A DNA stretch of 64,000 nucleotides, from NCBI GenBank assembly GCA_947446645.1, contig CANFHA010000014.1, positions 62,001 through 126,000 of the forward strand, written 5' to 3'. A model generated the notes under the pieces. That model worked only from the letters and a program-made list of their open reading frames with translations, had not been told where the DNA came from and did no database searches. Numbering within the stretch: the first letter of the stretch is position 1; every line of letters starts with the position of its first letter. Below are positions 17,365 through 26,245 of the stretch, piece after piece. Position numbers and translations under genes: made by a program. This stretch comes from Chitinophagaceae bacterium (GTDB lineage Bacteria; Bacteroidota; Bacteroidia; Chitinophagales; Chitinophagaceae).

Positions 17365-19266
17365 TTATGTTTTCAGCACGGGTAGAATCAGGTAGCTGGG
17401 GTGGTCTTTGTCGTGGTAGATGCGGATGTTGGACTTGCGGAAGTCTTCTTTTTTGGCCTTGTATATGTTTTCAAAGTTTTGCGGATTCATGTCTACCAAG
17501 GGAAACCAGCTGCTCTGGACCTGCACCATAATACGATGACCCTTTTTGAAAACATGTGCTACATCGCCTATCTTAAAAGTAACGGGAGTGATCTTGCCCG
17601 GAACAAAAGGAATGGGCTTGTCAAGACTGTTGCGGTATTTGCCGCGCATCACCTCTCCATGTACCAGCATTTCGTAGCCACCCATAGGGTATCTGATCAC
17701 GGGGTCTGAATCATCATAAATATTTATGTTGTTGTAGTAGAGGCTATCGGGAAAAACATCTATGAGCTTTACTACAAAATCAGCATCTGTGGTGGAGATA
17801 GAAGCCTGCAGGGCAGCGATAACGTTGCCGGTGAGTGTAACATCTTCCGGCAAGAGCCCGGTTTTGAATGACAACACATCGGGGCGGCGATCAGCGAAGC
17901 GCTGGTCGTCTGTCATATAATTACGGGTACGATTGAAGTGAACCTCTGCCGCGTATGGTACCGGCTTGTGCGGGTCGCTGACATACTCATCAAAGCTTAC
18001 AGCCGACTTAGGCGATGCCCAGTTGAGTACGTCATCTTTGTGTAAGTAAAGTTTTTCATCATGTGTGCCGACAGGTGGCCACTGCGTGAAGTTTCTCCAT
18101 TCATTGGCACCACTCATAAAAATAGTTGCTTCGGCCAGGCTTGAAATGTCGCCCTCCCCTTTCAGGAAATAATTAAAGAAGGGCACTTCTACATTTTCCT
18201 GATACCAGGTAGATGTATTGCTGCCGAAATGGATATTGCCGAGGTGGGTGCCATCTTTGTTGTCCCACTGGCCATGATACCATGGGCCCATTACCAGCTT
18301 GTTGAACTCTTTGCCGGGATTATTTTTTTCAGCGGTCAGATAGCCATTCCATGCACCCCAATTGTCTTCTGCGTCGAATGTACCCCCTACCCAGAGCATT
18401 GCGGGCTTCAAGTTTTTAGTGGCTTTTCGTGCGTCTCGAGCTTTCCAGTAATCGTCATAATCGCTATGCTCTACGAGATCTTTCCAAAAACGGATGCTGT
18501 CGCCTGTGAGCTTTGTGAGCTTGCTCAGGGGCATGTTTTCCAGGTAAAATTTATAGTTATCGTGCACCGGGTAACCTACCGAGGGATGTGGAGTGGAAAT
18601 AGGCTTGGGATGAGGAATACCGAAACCGAAGCCATAAGGGACATCATAATCGAACTCGTCCATAACAAAGAAAGCGCCATTGTGATGATCGTCGTCGCCG
18701 GCAAACCAGTCGATGCAGGGCGCCTGCGGACTAACCGCGACCAGCGAAGGATGGCCACAGGCAGCACCCATAAGAGAATAAAAGCCTGGATAGGAAACAC
18801 CGAACATTCCGACCTTACCATTGTTATTAGGAATGTTCTTGACCAGCCAGTCTATGGTATCCCAGCTGTCGGTTGTTTCGTCAATGTCCTTGTTACTTTT
18901 TTTGTTGGGACTATAAGGACGCATATCTACAAACTCACCTTCACTCATCCACCTGCCTCTTACATCCTGGATAACTAAAATATACTTTTCTTCAAGATAT
19001 GCCCGCTCGTATGTGCTCCAAAAGTCCCTTAGTGTGTCCTCGCCATACGGGGTACAGGAATAAGGTGTGCGCATGAGCAATATGGGATGAGGCTCGGCAT
19101 TATTATCTGGTGCATATATAGAGGTAAAAAGCCGCACGCTGTCGCGCATGGTAATGTATTGCTCGGTTTTAGTATAGCGCCTCGCCATCCACAGGCTGTC
19201 ATTGCGCCTTGCAAAGGAAGGCACGGAAGCAAGTAAAAGCACAAGCAGGGTAAGTAATCGCCTCAT
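17365..19266 (-). CDS. CocE/NonD family hydrolase (X-Pro dipeptidyl-peptidase S15 type)
   Basis: 633 residues with a signal peptide (MRRLLTLLVLLLASVPSFA), so periplasmic or outside. Alpha/beta-hydrolase with the nucleophile in GMFGVSYPGFYSLMG, Asp in GTFDAEDNWGAW and His in MGPWYHGQWD. A C-terminal jelly-roll (X-Pro dipeptidyl-peptidase C-terminal domain) runs from about residue 400 and includes RIMVQVQSSWFPL. The family includes cocaine esterase, glutaryl-7-ACA acylase and alpha-amino-acid ester hydrolases; substrate undecided, peptide or ester. Downstream of the GluQ-RS-like gene, 50 bp apart on the same strand, but functionally unrelated. Confidence 0.9.
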   Translation of the reverse strand: MRRLLTLLVLLLASVPSFARRNDSLWMARRYTKTEQYITMRDSVRLFTSIYAPDNNAEPHPILLMRTPYSCTPYGEDTLRDFWSTYERAYLEEKYILVIQDVRGRWMSEGEFVDMRPYSPNKKSNKDIDETTDSWDTIDWLVKNIPNNNGKVGMFGVSYPGFYSLMGAACGHPSLVAVSPQAPCIDWFAGDDDHHNGAFFVMDEFDYDVPYGFGFGIPHPKPISTPHPSVGYPVHDNYKFYLENMPLSKLTKLTGDSIRFWKDLVEHSDYDDYWKARDARKATKNLKPAMLWVGGTFDAEDNWGAWNGYLTAEKNNPGKEFNKLVMGPWYHGQWDNKDGTHLGNIHFGSNTSTWYQENVEVPFFNYFLKGEGDISSLAEATIFMSGANEWRNFTQWPPVGTHDEKLYLHKDDVLNWASPKSAVSFDEYVSDPHKPVPYAAEVHFNRTRNYMTDDQRFADRRPDVLSFKTGLLPEDVTLTGNVIAALQASISTTDADFVVKLIDVFPDSLYYNNINIYDDSDPVIRYPMGGYEMLVHGEVMRGKYRNSLDKPIPFVPGKITPVTFKIGDVAHVFKKGHRIMVQVQSSWFPLVDMNPQNFENIYKAKKEDFRKSNIRIYHDKDHPSYLILPVLKT

Positions 19267-19315
19267 TTACAGTATGTTTTTATCCTTTTCGTTTTTGCAA
19301 TAAAAAATCATTCCA

Positions 19316-20242
19316 TTATAAGTCTAAGCCCGATATGCCAGGCAAATAATCTGAATTATAGATGAGGCGGGCCAGATCCGTCCAACCGGAGGCAGACCCG
19401 CTTATGTTCAATGTATGAGCAAGCAAGGTATAAATACCCGCTGCATCATCGTGATCTCTCAGATAGTGGACAGAGGTAGCGCCTTCAGACTTTGACAACT
19501 TATTACCATCGGCACCTGAAATAAGCGGGTGATGATAAAAACTGGTATTTGAAAATGTATTGCTCCCCAACAATGACGCCAGGTAGAGCTGAGCCAGTGT
19601 AGATGCCCACAGGTCTTCTCCCCTTACCACAAGGTCTATGCCAAAGTGAATATCATCGAGCAGCGATGTGAGCTGATAAGCCGGGAAACCATCCTTTTTC
19701 CTAACGATGAAATTGCGCATATTAGCAGGCAGCTGCGCCTTGGTAATTGACCCATCCACGCCTTTCACCTCCAACTCTGTTTCATCCTCTATAATCCGCC
19801 AGCTCACATTTGGCGCATCAAACGGGATGTTTTTATGCCTGCAGGTGCCGGGATAAACGCTATCAGGACCGTGAACTACCTGCGTGCGCGTGCATGTGCA
19901 GGCAAAGAGCTTACCAGCATCGCGCAACTGATGCAATGCCTTGTAGTAGGTGTCCATGCGGTGAACCTGCGAATAAATGGTTTCGTATTCGGGTATAGTT
20001 AGCGGACCTTCATCAAAAGGAATATCCAGGTATGAGAGCGTATCGAAAATATCTTGTACAAAGACCTTGTTTGTTCGCTCTCTGTCGGCATCATCTATAC
20101 GCAGCAATACTTTAGCGCCAGAACTACGTGCAAGCGCCACAGTAATAACAAATGAGTATATATTGCCAAGATGTAAAAAGCCACTGGGCGTGGGTGCCAG
20201 CCTTGTTTTGTTAAAAAGAAAATGGTTACCAGCTCTATTCAT
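19316..20242 (-). CDS. gluQ: glutamyl-Q tRNA(Asp) synthetase-like protein
   Basis: 308-residue truncated class I glutamyl-tRNA synthetase lacking the anticodon-binding half. Such enzymes put glutamate on the queuosine base of tRNA(Asp). The HIGH-like motif is in RLAPTPSGFLHLGN, and KMSKS-like in GNKLSKSEGA. A zinc-site pattern CTC ... Y-P-G-T-C lies between them (FACTCTRTQVVHG, YPGTCRHK), close to the C-x-C...Y-x3-C site of YadB. The C-terminus stops soon after KLSKS, as expected for GluQ-RS and not GltX. Queuosine use by this organism is implied, not shown. Confidence 0.85.
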   Translation of the reverse strand: MNRAGNHFLFNKTRLAPTPSGFLHLGNIYSFVITVALARSSGAKVLLRIDDADRERTNKVFVQDIFDTLSYLDIPFDEGPLTIPEYETIYSQVHRMDTYYKALHQLRDAGKLFACTCTRTQVVHGPDSVYPGTCRHKNIPFDAPNVSWRIIEDETELEVKGVDGSITKAQLPANMRNFIVRKKDGFPAYQLTSLLDDIHFGIDLVVRGEDLWASTLAQLYLASLLGSNTFSNTSFYHHPLISGADGNKLSKSEGATSVHYLRDHDDAAGIYTLLAHTLNISGSASGWTDLARLIYNSDYLPGISGLDL

Positions 20243-20382
20243 CTGATTCTCACGAAATAGCTAAGTATTCGAAAACGAATTTGACTAAAGTTACGGATAC
20301 TCATTTTAACCAGAACAAAATTTCCCACATGGCGATTGGTAATCAATGTGTTGCTGTTTGAGAATTTCCCACGTGAGAAATT

Positions 20383-21123
20383 TTAAGCTGCAGCAGTATG
20401 AACGGGCCTCAGTGCTTTAGACGGGCCGGTAGTGGCGGTGCCGCGAAGCAACTGCCGCAAATTCTTCTCCGGCACTTTGACAGGGACCGGTTGTGGCTGA
20501 GCCTTGGGCAATGCATTATTGTTTTCTGGCGAACCAGTGGGTGCAGGAGCTGGCGGGATTGTGGATTCCTTTTTACTTTCCTGGCTGCGCCATTCCCGAA
20601 TGTCTTCTTCATCCAGATGCGCTTCCCGCCGTGCGTCTTCCGACACAGGCGCAGAACGACTAATAGCCGATCTCTTTCTTGCGCCTGTTTGCGCTGCGTG
20701 ACAGGTTATGCAGTCATCGATGTGCGGCTGTATCGCTTTCGCCAGCTGCGGATCTTTACTAACTATACTTTCTGATAACAGTGCGTATGCTTCAAGGCTT
20801 TCATTGAGCGCACCTTTGGTTTTGAAATTGTTGATCATGAGCGAGAGCTTGTAGAGGGCATTCACCTCGGGAACGGAAATGGGTTGTCCCTCACGGCCGG
20901 CAGAGAGCAACTGTGTGGAATAGGTGCCGAAGACGTGGTAGCAGTTCTCCTTGAGAAACGAAGGGATATTCTCTCCATTCTTCTTTATCTCCTCCCAATT
21001 GTTTTGGCGGATCCAGAGATGGAGTGTGCGGCGTGATATGCCGAGTCGTCCGGCAATTTCGGTTTTAGAGAGGTCTGTCTGAAAATAAAGCTGCTGTGCT
21101 TGTTGCTGTTGTTCTTGTTTCAT
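20383..21123 (-). CDS. orphan HTH protein resembling phage terminase small subunit
   Basis: 246 residues. The N-terminal 40 residues hold a helix-turn-helix (DLSKTEIAGRLGISRRTLHL then WIRQNNWEEIKK) like those at the start of phage terminase small subunits and transposition regulators. A helical middle follows (VPEVNALYKLSLMINNFKTK). The last 80 residues are Pro/Ala-rich and disordered (STIPPAPAPTGSPENN). It carries a CxxCH motif (DDCITCHAAQ), the covalent-heme signature, but there is no export signal, so a chance or metal site is more likely. No phage genes surround it. Function unknown; perhaps a domesticated phage gene. Confidence 0.6.
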   Translation of the reverse strand: MKQEQQQQAQQLYFQTDLSKTEIAGRLGISRRTLHLWIRQNNWEEIKKNGENIPSFLKENCYHVFGTYSTQLLSAGREGQPISVPEVNALYKLSLMINNFKTKGALNESLEAYALLSESIVSKDPQLAKAIQPHIDDCITCHAAQTGARKRSAISRSAPVSEDARREAHLDEEDIREWRSQESKKESTIPPAPAPTGSPENNNALPKAQPQPVPVKVPEKNLRQLLRGTATTGPSKALRPVHTAAA

Positions 21124-21400
21124 TTTTGGTTTATTAGTTGATTAGTTTATTGGTTCATTGGTCCGTTCGGGGACTTGTTTTCGGCGAACAAAGTTAGGCT
21201 GGGCGTGGTTGCTGACGCGAATTTTGTGGATATCTTCTTTTGATAAGGGCTGAAAATGAGAGGGGGTAAGGGAATTAATTTTACGGGTTATCAACATTAT
21301 TTATGCTGAGGCGTCTTTAAGGATGTTGGCGGTATGACTGGCTTTCTAATGCACGATGCCAGGGGACATCTGAGAAAATATTTCACTTGAGTGTTTTTCT
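21124..21400. other. intergenic tract
   Basis: About 280 bp between divergent genes. TTGATTAGTTTATTGGTTCA upstream of the HTH gene is AT-rich. Apart from the promoter at 21401 nothing is recognised. Confidence 0.3.
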
Positions 21401-21408
21401 TACCTTTG
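21401..21408 (+). promoter_or_regulatory. -7 element TACCTTTG; leaderless start likely
   Basis: Perfect TAnnTTTG. Its G is only 4 bp before the A of the ATG at 21413, about where transcription would begin, so the mRNA of the next gene may lack a 5' leader. Confidence 0.5.
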
Positions 21409-21412
21409 CGGC

Positions 21413-22018
21413 ATGAATTATGATCTGCCGCTGGCGGAAGAGAAGGTAAAACCGCACCAGGTCACTACGCTGCACCTGGTGTGCGCACTGGGGTTTATTG
21501 GCACCGGAGCTATAATAACCGTTTACAACTATACAATACCGATGTGGGGCGGCGCTTTGCTGGCTGCCGGGATCCTATTGCTTGGTGTGACTCTTTTCAA
21601 GAATAAGTGGCTGACAAGGGAGGTAAATGTACCGGTACGGGTAGCGGAACTGCTGATTGCACTGGCTATTGCCATTTATTCTGTGTCGCAGCAATGGAAA
21701 TTTCCTACCGGCATGTTTGCGATGCTGAGTATAGGCATATTGTTTGCACTATACTGGGAAAGAAAATCGGATGCGGTGCTGTATGTGCATGCGGATGACA
21801 GCGGACTAAAGTTGCCTGTACTCCGGCGACGTACGCTACCATGGACGGAGGTGGAAGAAGTTGTTTTACGGTTTGGTATACTTACCATTAATTGCGTAGA
21901 TAATCACCTGTTTCAATGGACCATTTCAGATACGGATATAGAACCGGGGAAATTTGAAGCCTACTGCGCAGCGCAGGTAGCAGCGCACAAAAGTGAGCGG
22001 AGAAATGATGATTGGTGA
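21413..22018 (+). CDS. hypothetical membrane protein
   Basis: 201 residues with four predicted membrane helices in the first 110 (LHLVCALGFIGTGAIITVYN, WGGALLAAGILLLGVTLF, VAELLIALAIAIYSVS, TGMFAMLSIGILFALYW). A C-terminal cytosolic part follows that looks like a small PH-like beta domain (VLYVHADDSGLKLPVLRRRT, EVEEVVLRFGILTIN). This combination occurs in many Bacteroidota membrane proteins of unknown role. The ATG lies directly at the predicted transcription start. Confidence 0.7.
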   Translation: MNYDLPLAEEKVKPHQVTTLHLVCALGFIGTGAIITVYNYTIPMWGGALLAAGILLLGVTLFKNKWLTREVNVPVRVAELLIALAIAIYSVSQQWKFPTGMFAMLSIGILFALYWERKSDAVLYVHADDSGLKLPVLRRRTLPWTEVEEVVLRFGILTINCVDNHLFQWTISDTDIEPGKFEAYCAAQVAAHKSERRNDDW

Positions 22019-22021
22019 TTT

Positions 22022-22060
22022 GAAAGTCAAAATTCAAAAGTCAAAATTCAAAAATTCAGG
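22022..22060. repeat. short AT-rich direct repeat
   Basis: AAAGTCAAAATTC is repeated in tandem with slight change (AAAGTCAAAATTCAAAAGTC). A similar AATTC-rich tract follows gldN at 35512. It may be a dispersed intergenic element. Confidence 0.45.
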
Positions 22061-22165
22061 ATTTTTAAGTCGAAAATTGAAAGTTTAAAAATGCAGTTTG
22101 AGATAGCAGGAACAGTAGTTTGTTTGTGAGGCGGGTAATCTCTGAATTGTGTAAAAAAGAAAACA

Positions 22166-23458
22166 ATGTTAACGGAACAACCATATTTATTGTATTCTGA
22201 CGGTGACGGGCAGATATTTGAGGATACCAGCCTATATAGTGTAGGCCGCAGCGGATGGGATGCAATGCCAATACCAGAAGAAGAATGGATAGAGCTGCCA
22301 GACGGCGGAAACCTTTATGAACTGCCCGGCAGAAGGGGCATAGGCATAGATGTAAAAACCGGCGAGATGCGCCTATGTGAAAAAGGATGGGCTGTTGCTG
22401 CATTTTTACCGCCAGCCCATACCGGCTTTTATATTGCGGCTTATGAGACCATGGAAGATGCGCCTACCCTACCGTTGTTTTGCTACACAGCTGCGGGATG
22501 GCTGGACGATAAATTTTATGTACCTGCCATGCGTATAGAGCGCGATATAAGGCAGGAGTGCAGCGGCTACGATGAAAACAAAATAAATGAAGGAGTAGGC
22601 GTATTGACACACGCCTACCCGCATAACCGGCTGGTGAAGCACCTGGCTGATAACTGCGCACTTACTTATAACTGCCCTGCAGCAAGGAATTACTTTATGG
22701 GCCGCTGGGAGTGCCCTATACCTACATCTCCGGCATGCAATGCGAATTGTGTGGGCTGTATCTCTTTTCAGCCGGAAGATGAGTCGATAGTGTCGCCGCA
22801 GGACAGGCTGCAGTTTAAGCCAACTGCTGCTGAGATAGTAGAGTTTACTGTGCCACACCTGGAGACAGCACCCTACCCTATAGTGAGCTTTGGGCAAGGC
22901 TGCGAGGGCGAGCCACTATTGATGTGGGAGACCATAAAAGAATCGATAACGGAGATACGCAAGCACACCAAAAAAGGGAGCATAAATATAAACACGAACG
23001 GCAGCAAACCTGCAGCCGTGGATCAGCTGATGCAGGCTGGGCTGGACAGCATACGCGTGAGCCTGAACTCTGCACAGAAGTGGCTATATACCGAGTATTA
23101 CCGGCCAAACAATTACCAGTTTGAAGACATAGTAGAAAGCCTGCGGGTGGTAAGGAAACATGGCGGTTGGGCTTCCATCAATTACTTTGTTTTTCCGGGG
23201 ATGACGGATAGCGTGGCGGAGTACGAAGCACTGCGGGAACTGATAAAGACTACCGGACTGAGCATGATACAGTGGCGGAGCTTTAATATAGACCCGGACT
23301 GGTACCTGGGCAAGATGGGCGTAACAGACCCGGGAGAGTGCATGGGTATAAAGCAGATGATGGAGCTGATACACGAAGAATTCCCTGATGTGAAGTTCGG
23401 CTACTTTAATCCGCCGATAGAGCGAATGGAGAATTTTGATGAGGCATTTGCTCATTGA
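22166..23458 (+). CDS. radical SAM protein with unknown N-terminal domain
   Basis: 430 residues. The cluster motif CNANCVGC (CxxxCxxC) is near residue 193, unusually far in. It follows an N-terminal domain of about 180 residues that begins MLTEQPYLLYSDGDGQIFED and may be a substrate-binding module. Downstream of the cluster come VSFGQGCEGEPLL (GGE-like SAM contact), GSININTNGSKP and DSIRVSLNSAQ, normal for a partial TIM barrel. No second Fe-S motif of the SPASM type is visible. Substrate unknown. No peptide or cofactor gene lies next to it; the following genes are tonB-like and folC after 200 bp. Confidence 0.85.
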   Translation: MLTEQPYLLYSDGDGQIFEDTSLYSVGRSGWDAMPIPEEEWIELPDGGNLYELPGRRGIGIDVKTGEMRLCEKGWAVAAFLPPAHTGFYIAAYETMEDAPTLPLFCYTAAGWLDDKFYVPAMRIERDIRQECSGYDENKINEGVGVLTHAYPHNRLVKHLADNCALTYNCPAARNYFMGRWECPIPTSPACNANCVGCISFQPEDESIVSPQDRLQFKPTAAEIVEFTVPHLETAPYPIVSFGQGCEGEPLLMWETIKESITEIRKHTKKGSININTNGSKPAAVDQLMQAGLDSIRVSLNSAQKWLYTEYYRPNNYQFEDIVESLRVVRKHGGWASINYFVFPGMTDSVAEYEALRELIKTTGLSMIQWRSFNIDPDWYLGKMGVTDPGECMGIKQMMELIHEEFPDVKFGYFNPPIERMENFDEAFAH

Positions 23459-23658
23459 GAACCTTAGCCAGCGCCAATCTTGCGGGAGAGGTGGTTGTAG
23501 GTCAGTTCAAAAATAAAAATTGGCTGGGGATGAATATCTAATTGAAGCCGAAGCTTTTAACACTAAAAAGTTAAAAACGACGTTTAATTGTGGAATGTTG
23601 ATAATTCGGCGTCTTCAGTCTTTGATCTTTTGAGTACTTTTAATGAAAGTTATCGGCT

Positions 23659-24468
23659 ATGATAGCATTGCAACAGGAACAGCCCGCAGTAAATAACAAA
23701 GCCCTTGCCTGGACAATAGGCGTGCATGCATTGCTGTTGCTGGTTTTCTTTTTTCTGCGGTATAGCATTACACCTATACCACCTGTGGTGCCTGATGGCG
23801 GGCTGGAGGTGAACCTGGGGACCAGCGATAACGGCAGTGGTACCGACCAACCGATGAATACAAAAGACCCTGCAGCATACTCTGCAGCGGTAGTATACAA
23901 AGCCGTAGCTCCAAAAAGCAATCTGCCGAAAGAACTAGTGCGCAGCAACCAGGCTGATGCACCGGACGTGGATGAGAATAAAAAGGACAAGAAAACAGTA
24001 CCATCAGAAAACAGGCCGATGGAAAAACCGAAGCCTGCACCCATAGAAAAGCCGAAGTATATAATGCCAGCCAGCAATGGCCAGGGCGGCAACAGCGCCA
24101 TGCAAAATAAGCCCGGCACAAGCGAAGGCAATACTACAGGCCCGGGCGACCGTGGCGTGGCAGGCGGCACACCGGGCGCGGCTAACTATACCGGAGTGCC
24201 CGGAAATGGGAATGGCGGCATACACCATACACTATCCGGAAGGCGCATCTCACCCGACCACTTTGAAGCTGAGTTTCATGAAGGCGGAAAGGTGGTGATA
24301 CATGTGACCGTGGACAAGAATGGAAACATCATTAACGCGGTTGTAAAGAGCTTCTCGAACAAGGACCTAAAAGGCCTGGCAATGGAAAAGCTGCGCAGTG
24401 CGCACTTTGATAAGAGTGACAGCCCAGAACAGTCGGGCGACATCACTATAAATTTCTCAACACGCTAA
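23659..24468 (+). CDS. energy transducer TonB family protein
   Basis: 269 residues. One N-terminal membrane helix (ALAWTIGVHALLLLVFFFLR), then a Pro/Lys-rich periplasm-spanning region (KPKPAPIEKPKYIMP) and a Gly/Asn-rich linker. A C-terminal TonB-like domain (VVIHVTVDKNGNIINAVVKS, then MEKLRSAHFD) completes it. It couples proton-motive energy from ExbBD to outer-membrane receptors such as the one at the window start. The domain lacks the classic YP motif of TonB-C and is closest to the AgaC/TonB2-like class. It ends 7 bp before folC, so they probably share an mRNA. Confidence 0.8.
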   Translation: MIALQQEQPAVNNKALAWTIGVHALLLLVFFFLRYSITPIPPVVPDGGLEVNLGTSDNGSGTDQPMNTKDPAAYSAAVVYKAVAPKSNLPKELVRSNQADAPDVDENKKDKKTVPSENRPMEKPKPAPIEKPKYIMPASNGQGGNSAMQNKPGTSEGNTTGPGDRGVAGGTPGAANYTGVPGNGNGGIHHTLSGRRISPDHFEAEFHEGGKVVIHVTVDKNGNIINAVVKSFSNKDLKGLAMEKLRSAHFDKSDSPEQSGDITINFSTR

Positions 24469-24475
24469 CACCAGC

Positions 24476-25798
24476 ATGGGCGAAAATAACGCTTACCAGC
24501 AAACACTTGATTATTTGTATGAGCGGCTGCCGATGTTCTCGCGAATAGGCAAGGCTGCGCTGAAACCAGACCTTACGAATACACTAAAGCTGTGTGCTGC
24601 GCTGGGCAACCCACAGGAGCAATTTAAGTCGGTACATATTGCCGGCACTAATGGCAAGGGAAGTACCAGCCACTCACTTGCAGCTGTGTTTCAGCAGGCG
24701 GGTTATAAAACGGGGCTTTATACATCGCCACATCTTATTGATTTCCGGGAGCGGATACTGCTGAACGGTTTGCCGGTGGGTAAGGAATGGGTAGTGGATT
24801 TTGTGGCGAAGAATAAGGGATTGATTGAACAGGTAAATCCGTCGTTTTTTGAGATAACTGTGGCCATGGCATTTGCATATTTTGCAGAAGAAAAAGTGGA
24901 CATCGCTATTATAGAAACGGGACTGGGAGGCAGACTAGATAGTACAAATGTTATTACGCCTGTATTGTCTGTTATCACCAATATCAGCTATGACCATAAA
25001 GATCTGCTAGGCAATACGCTTGCCGAAATAGCAGCTGAAAAGGCGGGTATTATAAAGGAAGGTGTACCAACAGTAATAGGTGAACAAAATGATGAGACGG
25101 AACGTGTGTTCTTTGAACATTCGGTACATAAGCGTTCGCCACTGTATTATGCGGAATCGCTATGGAGCTTAGTGCGCATAAAGCATGATGCCAAATACCA
25201 GCAATATAAAGCGGTGAACAATGCAAAACGTGAAATGTATGATCTGACTACCGACCTGCTTGGTAACTATCAGCAACACAACATAAAGACTGTGCTGACT
25301 GCGGTGGAACTGCTATCGCATACCGGATTTAATATAACGGTGCAGGGTGCAATAAATGCTCTTGCAGGCGTAAAGAAAACCACAGCGTTGCGCGGCAGGT
25401 GGGACTGGATACAGGAGCACCCCACGATAATTTGTGATGTGGCGCACAACCCGGCGGGTCTTGCAGAAGTGCTGGCGCAATGGAAGCATGTGAGCGCAAG
25501 CTCAAAACATATAGTGCTCGGTTTTGTAAAAGACAAGGACATAGCTGAGGCGCTTTCCCTTTTTCCAAAAGACGCAACTTATTACTTCTGCAATGCCGAT
25601 ACGCCGAGGGCACTGCCAGCAGCGGAGCTTAGGGAGGCAGCCAGCCAACAAGGACTGACAGGAGCGGCATATGAGAGTGTAGCGGCTGCGGTGCTTACTG
25701 CAAAAAATAACATGCAGGATACTGACGCATTACTAATTACCGGAAGCTTTTTTATTGTGGGAGAAGCTTTGGGTAATTTGAAGATGCCTTCAAATTAA
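24476..25798 (+). CDS. folC: bifunctional folylpolyglutamate synthase/dihydrofolate synthase
   Basis: 440 residues, cytosolic. Adds glutamate to dihydropteroate and to folates. The P-loop is VHIAGTNGKGSTSHSLAAV near residue 58; the Mur-ligase central domain shows IETGLGGRLDSTNVI and TNISYDHKDLLG. The C-terminal domain holds LRGRWDWIQEHPTIICDVAH, then NPAGLAE. Full length. Tonb-like gene 7 bp upstream. With fhs at 14.2 kb it belongs to one-carbon metabolism, though not linked in an operon. Confidence 0.95.
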   Translation: MGENNAYQQTLDYLYERLPMFSRIGKAALKPDLTNTLKLCAALGNPQEQFKSVHIAGTNGKGSTSHSLAAVFQQAGYKTGLYTSPHLIDFRERILLNGLPVGKEWVVDFVAKNKGLIEQVNPSFFEITVAMAFAYFAEEKVDIAIIETGLGGRLDSTNVITPVLSVITNISYDHKDLLGNTLAEIAAEKAGIIKEGVPTVIGEQNDETERVFFEHSVHKRSPLYYAESLWSLVRIKHDAKYQQYKAVNNAKREMYDLTTDLLGNYQQHNIKTVLTAVELLSHTGFNITVQGAINALAGVKKTTALRGRWDWIQEHPTIICDVAHNPAGLAEVLAQWKHVSASSKHIVLGFVKDKDIAEALSLFPKDATYYFCNADTPRALPAAELREAASQQGLTGAAYESVAAAVLTAKNNMQDTDALLITGSFFIVGEALGNLKMPSN

Positions 25799-25869
25799 TT
25801 TGAAAATTTGAAGATGCGGAAATTTGAAAATGTGGTGTTATACCGGTTAAACTTTTAAAGCACACTAAT

Positions 25870-25960
25870 AGCGAAATTGAGGTTCGTGAGATTGCTTTGC
25901 CACGGCCAGCGCACGTGGCTAAACATCGTGGCGCGCAATGACGCGGGTTATTCGTGTAGA
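25870..25960. repeat. dispersed REP-like intergenic sequence
   Basis: The stretch AGGTTCGTGAGATTGCTTTG ... CGCGCAATGACGCGGGTTAT resembles a palindromic repeat of the CGTCATTGCGAG type found scattered in many Bacteroidota genomes. Only one copy is in this window, so this rests on recognition rather than on a second copy. Confidence 0.35.
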
Positions 25961-26003
25961 GTTAAAGTTCAACCAGTATTATTAAGCTGAAGGCAGCGAA
26001 TAT

Positions 26004-26186
26004 TTAATTGCCGGCTTTTCCTGTCTTTGATGCGAAAATGAACATGTTCATGCGGATTATTATGATCATCGGAATGACGAACATTCCCCGATACTCTTCT
26101 CCCGCGAAACGCCACAAAATACCGAGTACTAAAAGCGACAGCAGCACCGAGATCGTACAATAAATCTTTCTGTGGGTAGACATCAT
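26004..26186 (-). CDS. hypothetical small membrane protein, 60 aa
   Basis: From the ATG at 26186: MMSTHRKIYCTISVLLSLLV, two hydrophobic helices (TISVLLSLLVLGILWRF and MFVIPMIIIIRMNMFIF) with a charged loop between (AGEEYRG) and a basic tail. The positive ends and length fit a small inner-membrane protein. Overlapping frames are open too, so the call is tentative. It lies 18 bp upstream of the repeat-containing tract after folC and divergent from no obvious partner. Confidence 0.5.
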   Translation of the reverse strand: MMSTHRKIYCTISVLLSLLVLGILWRFAGEEYRGMFVIPMIIIIRMNMFIFASKTGKAGN

Positions 26187-26245
26187 GTTTGATACAGTGA
26201 TTAAAGGTACTAAATCAAGCCGCACACACCATCTCTGTTATCAAA

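Noticed and set aside
18229-18978. 249-residue plus-strand ORF inside the CocE/NonD gene
   Set aside because: Antisense frame of a gene with a complete Ser-Asp-His set; no family features of its own.
20700-20715. Cytochrome c reading of the CxxCH motif in the HTH protein
   Set aside because: No export signal or axial-ligand context; a covalent heme is unlikely in the cytoplasm, so it is kept only as an open question.
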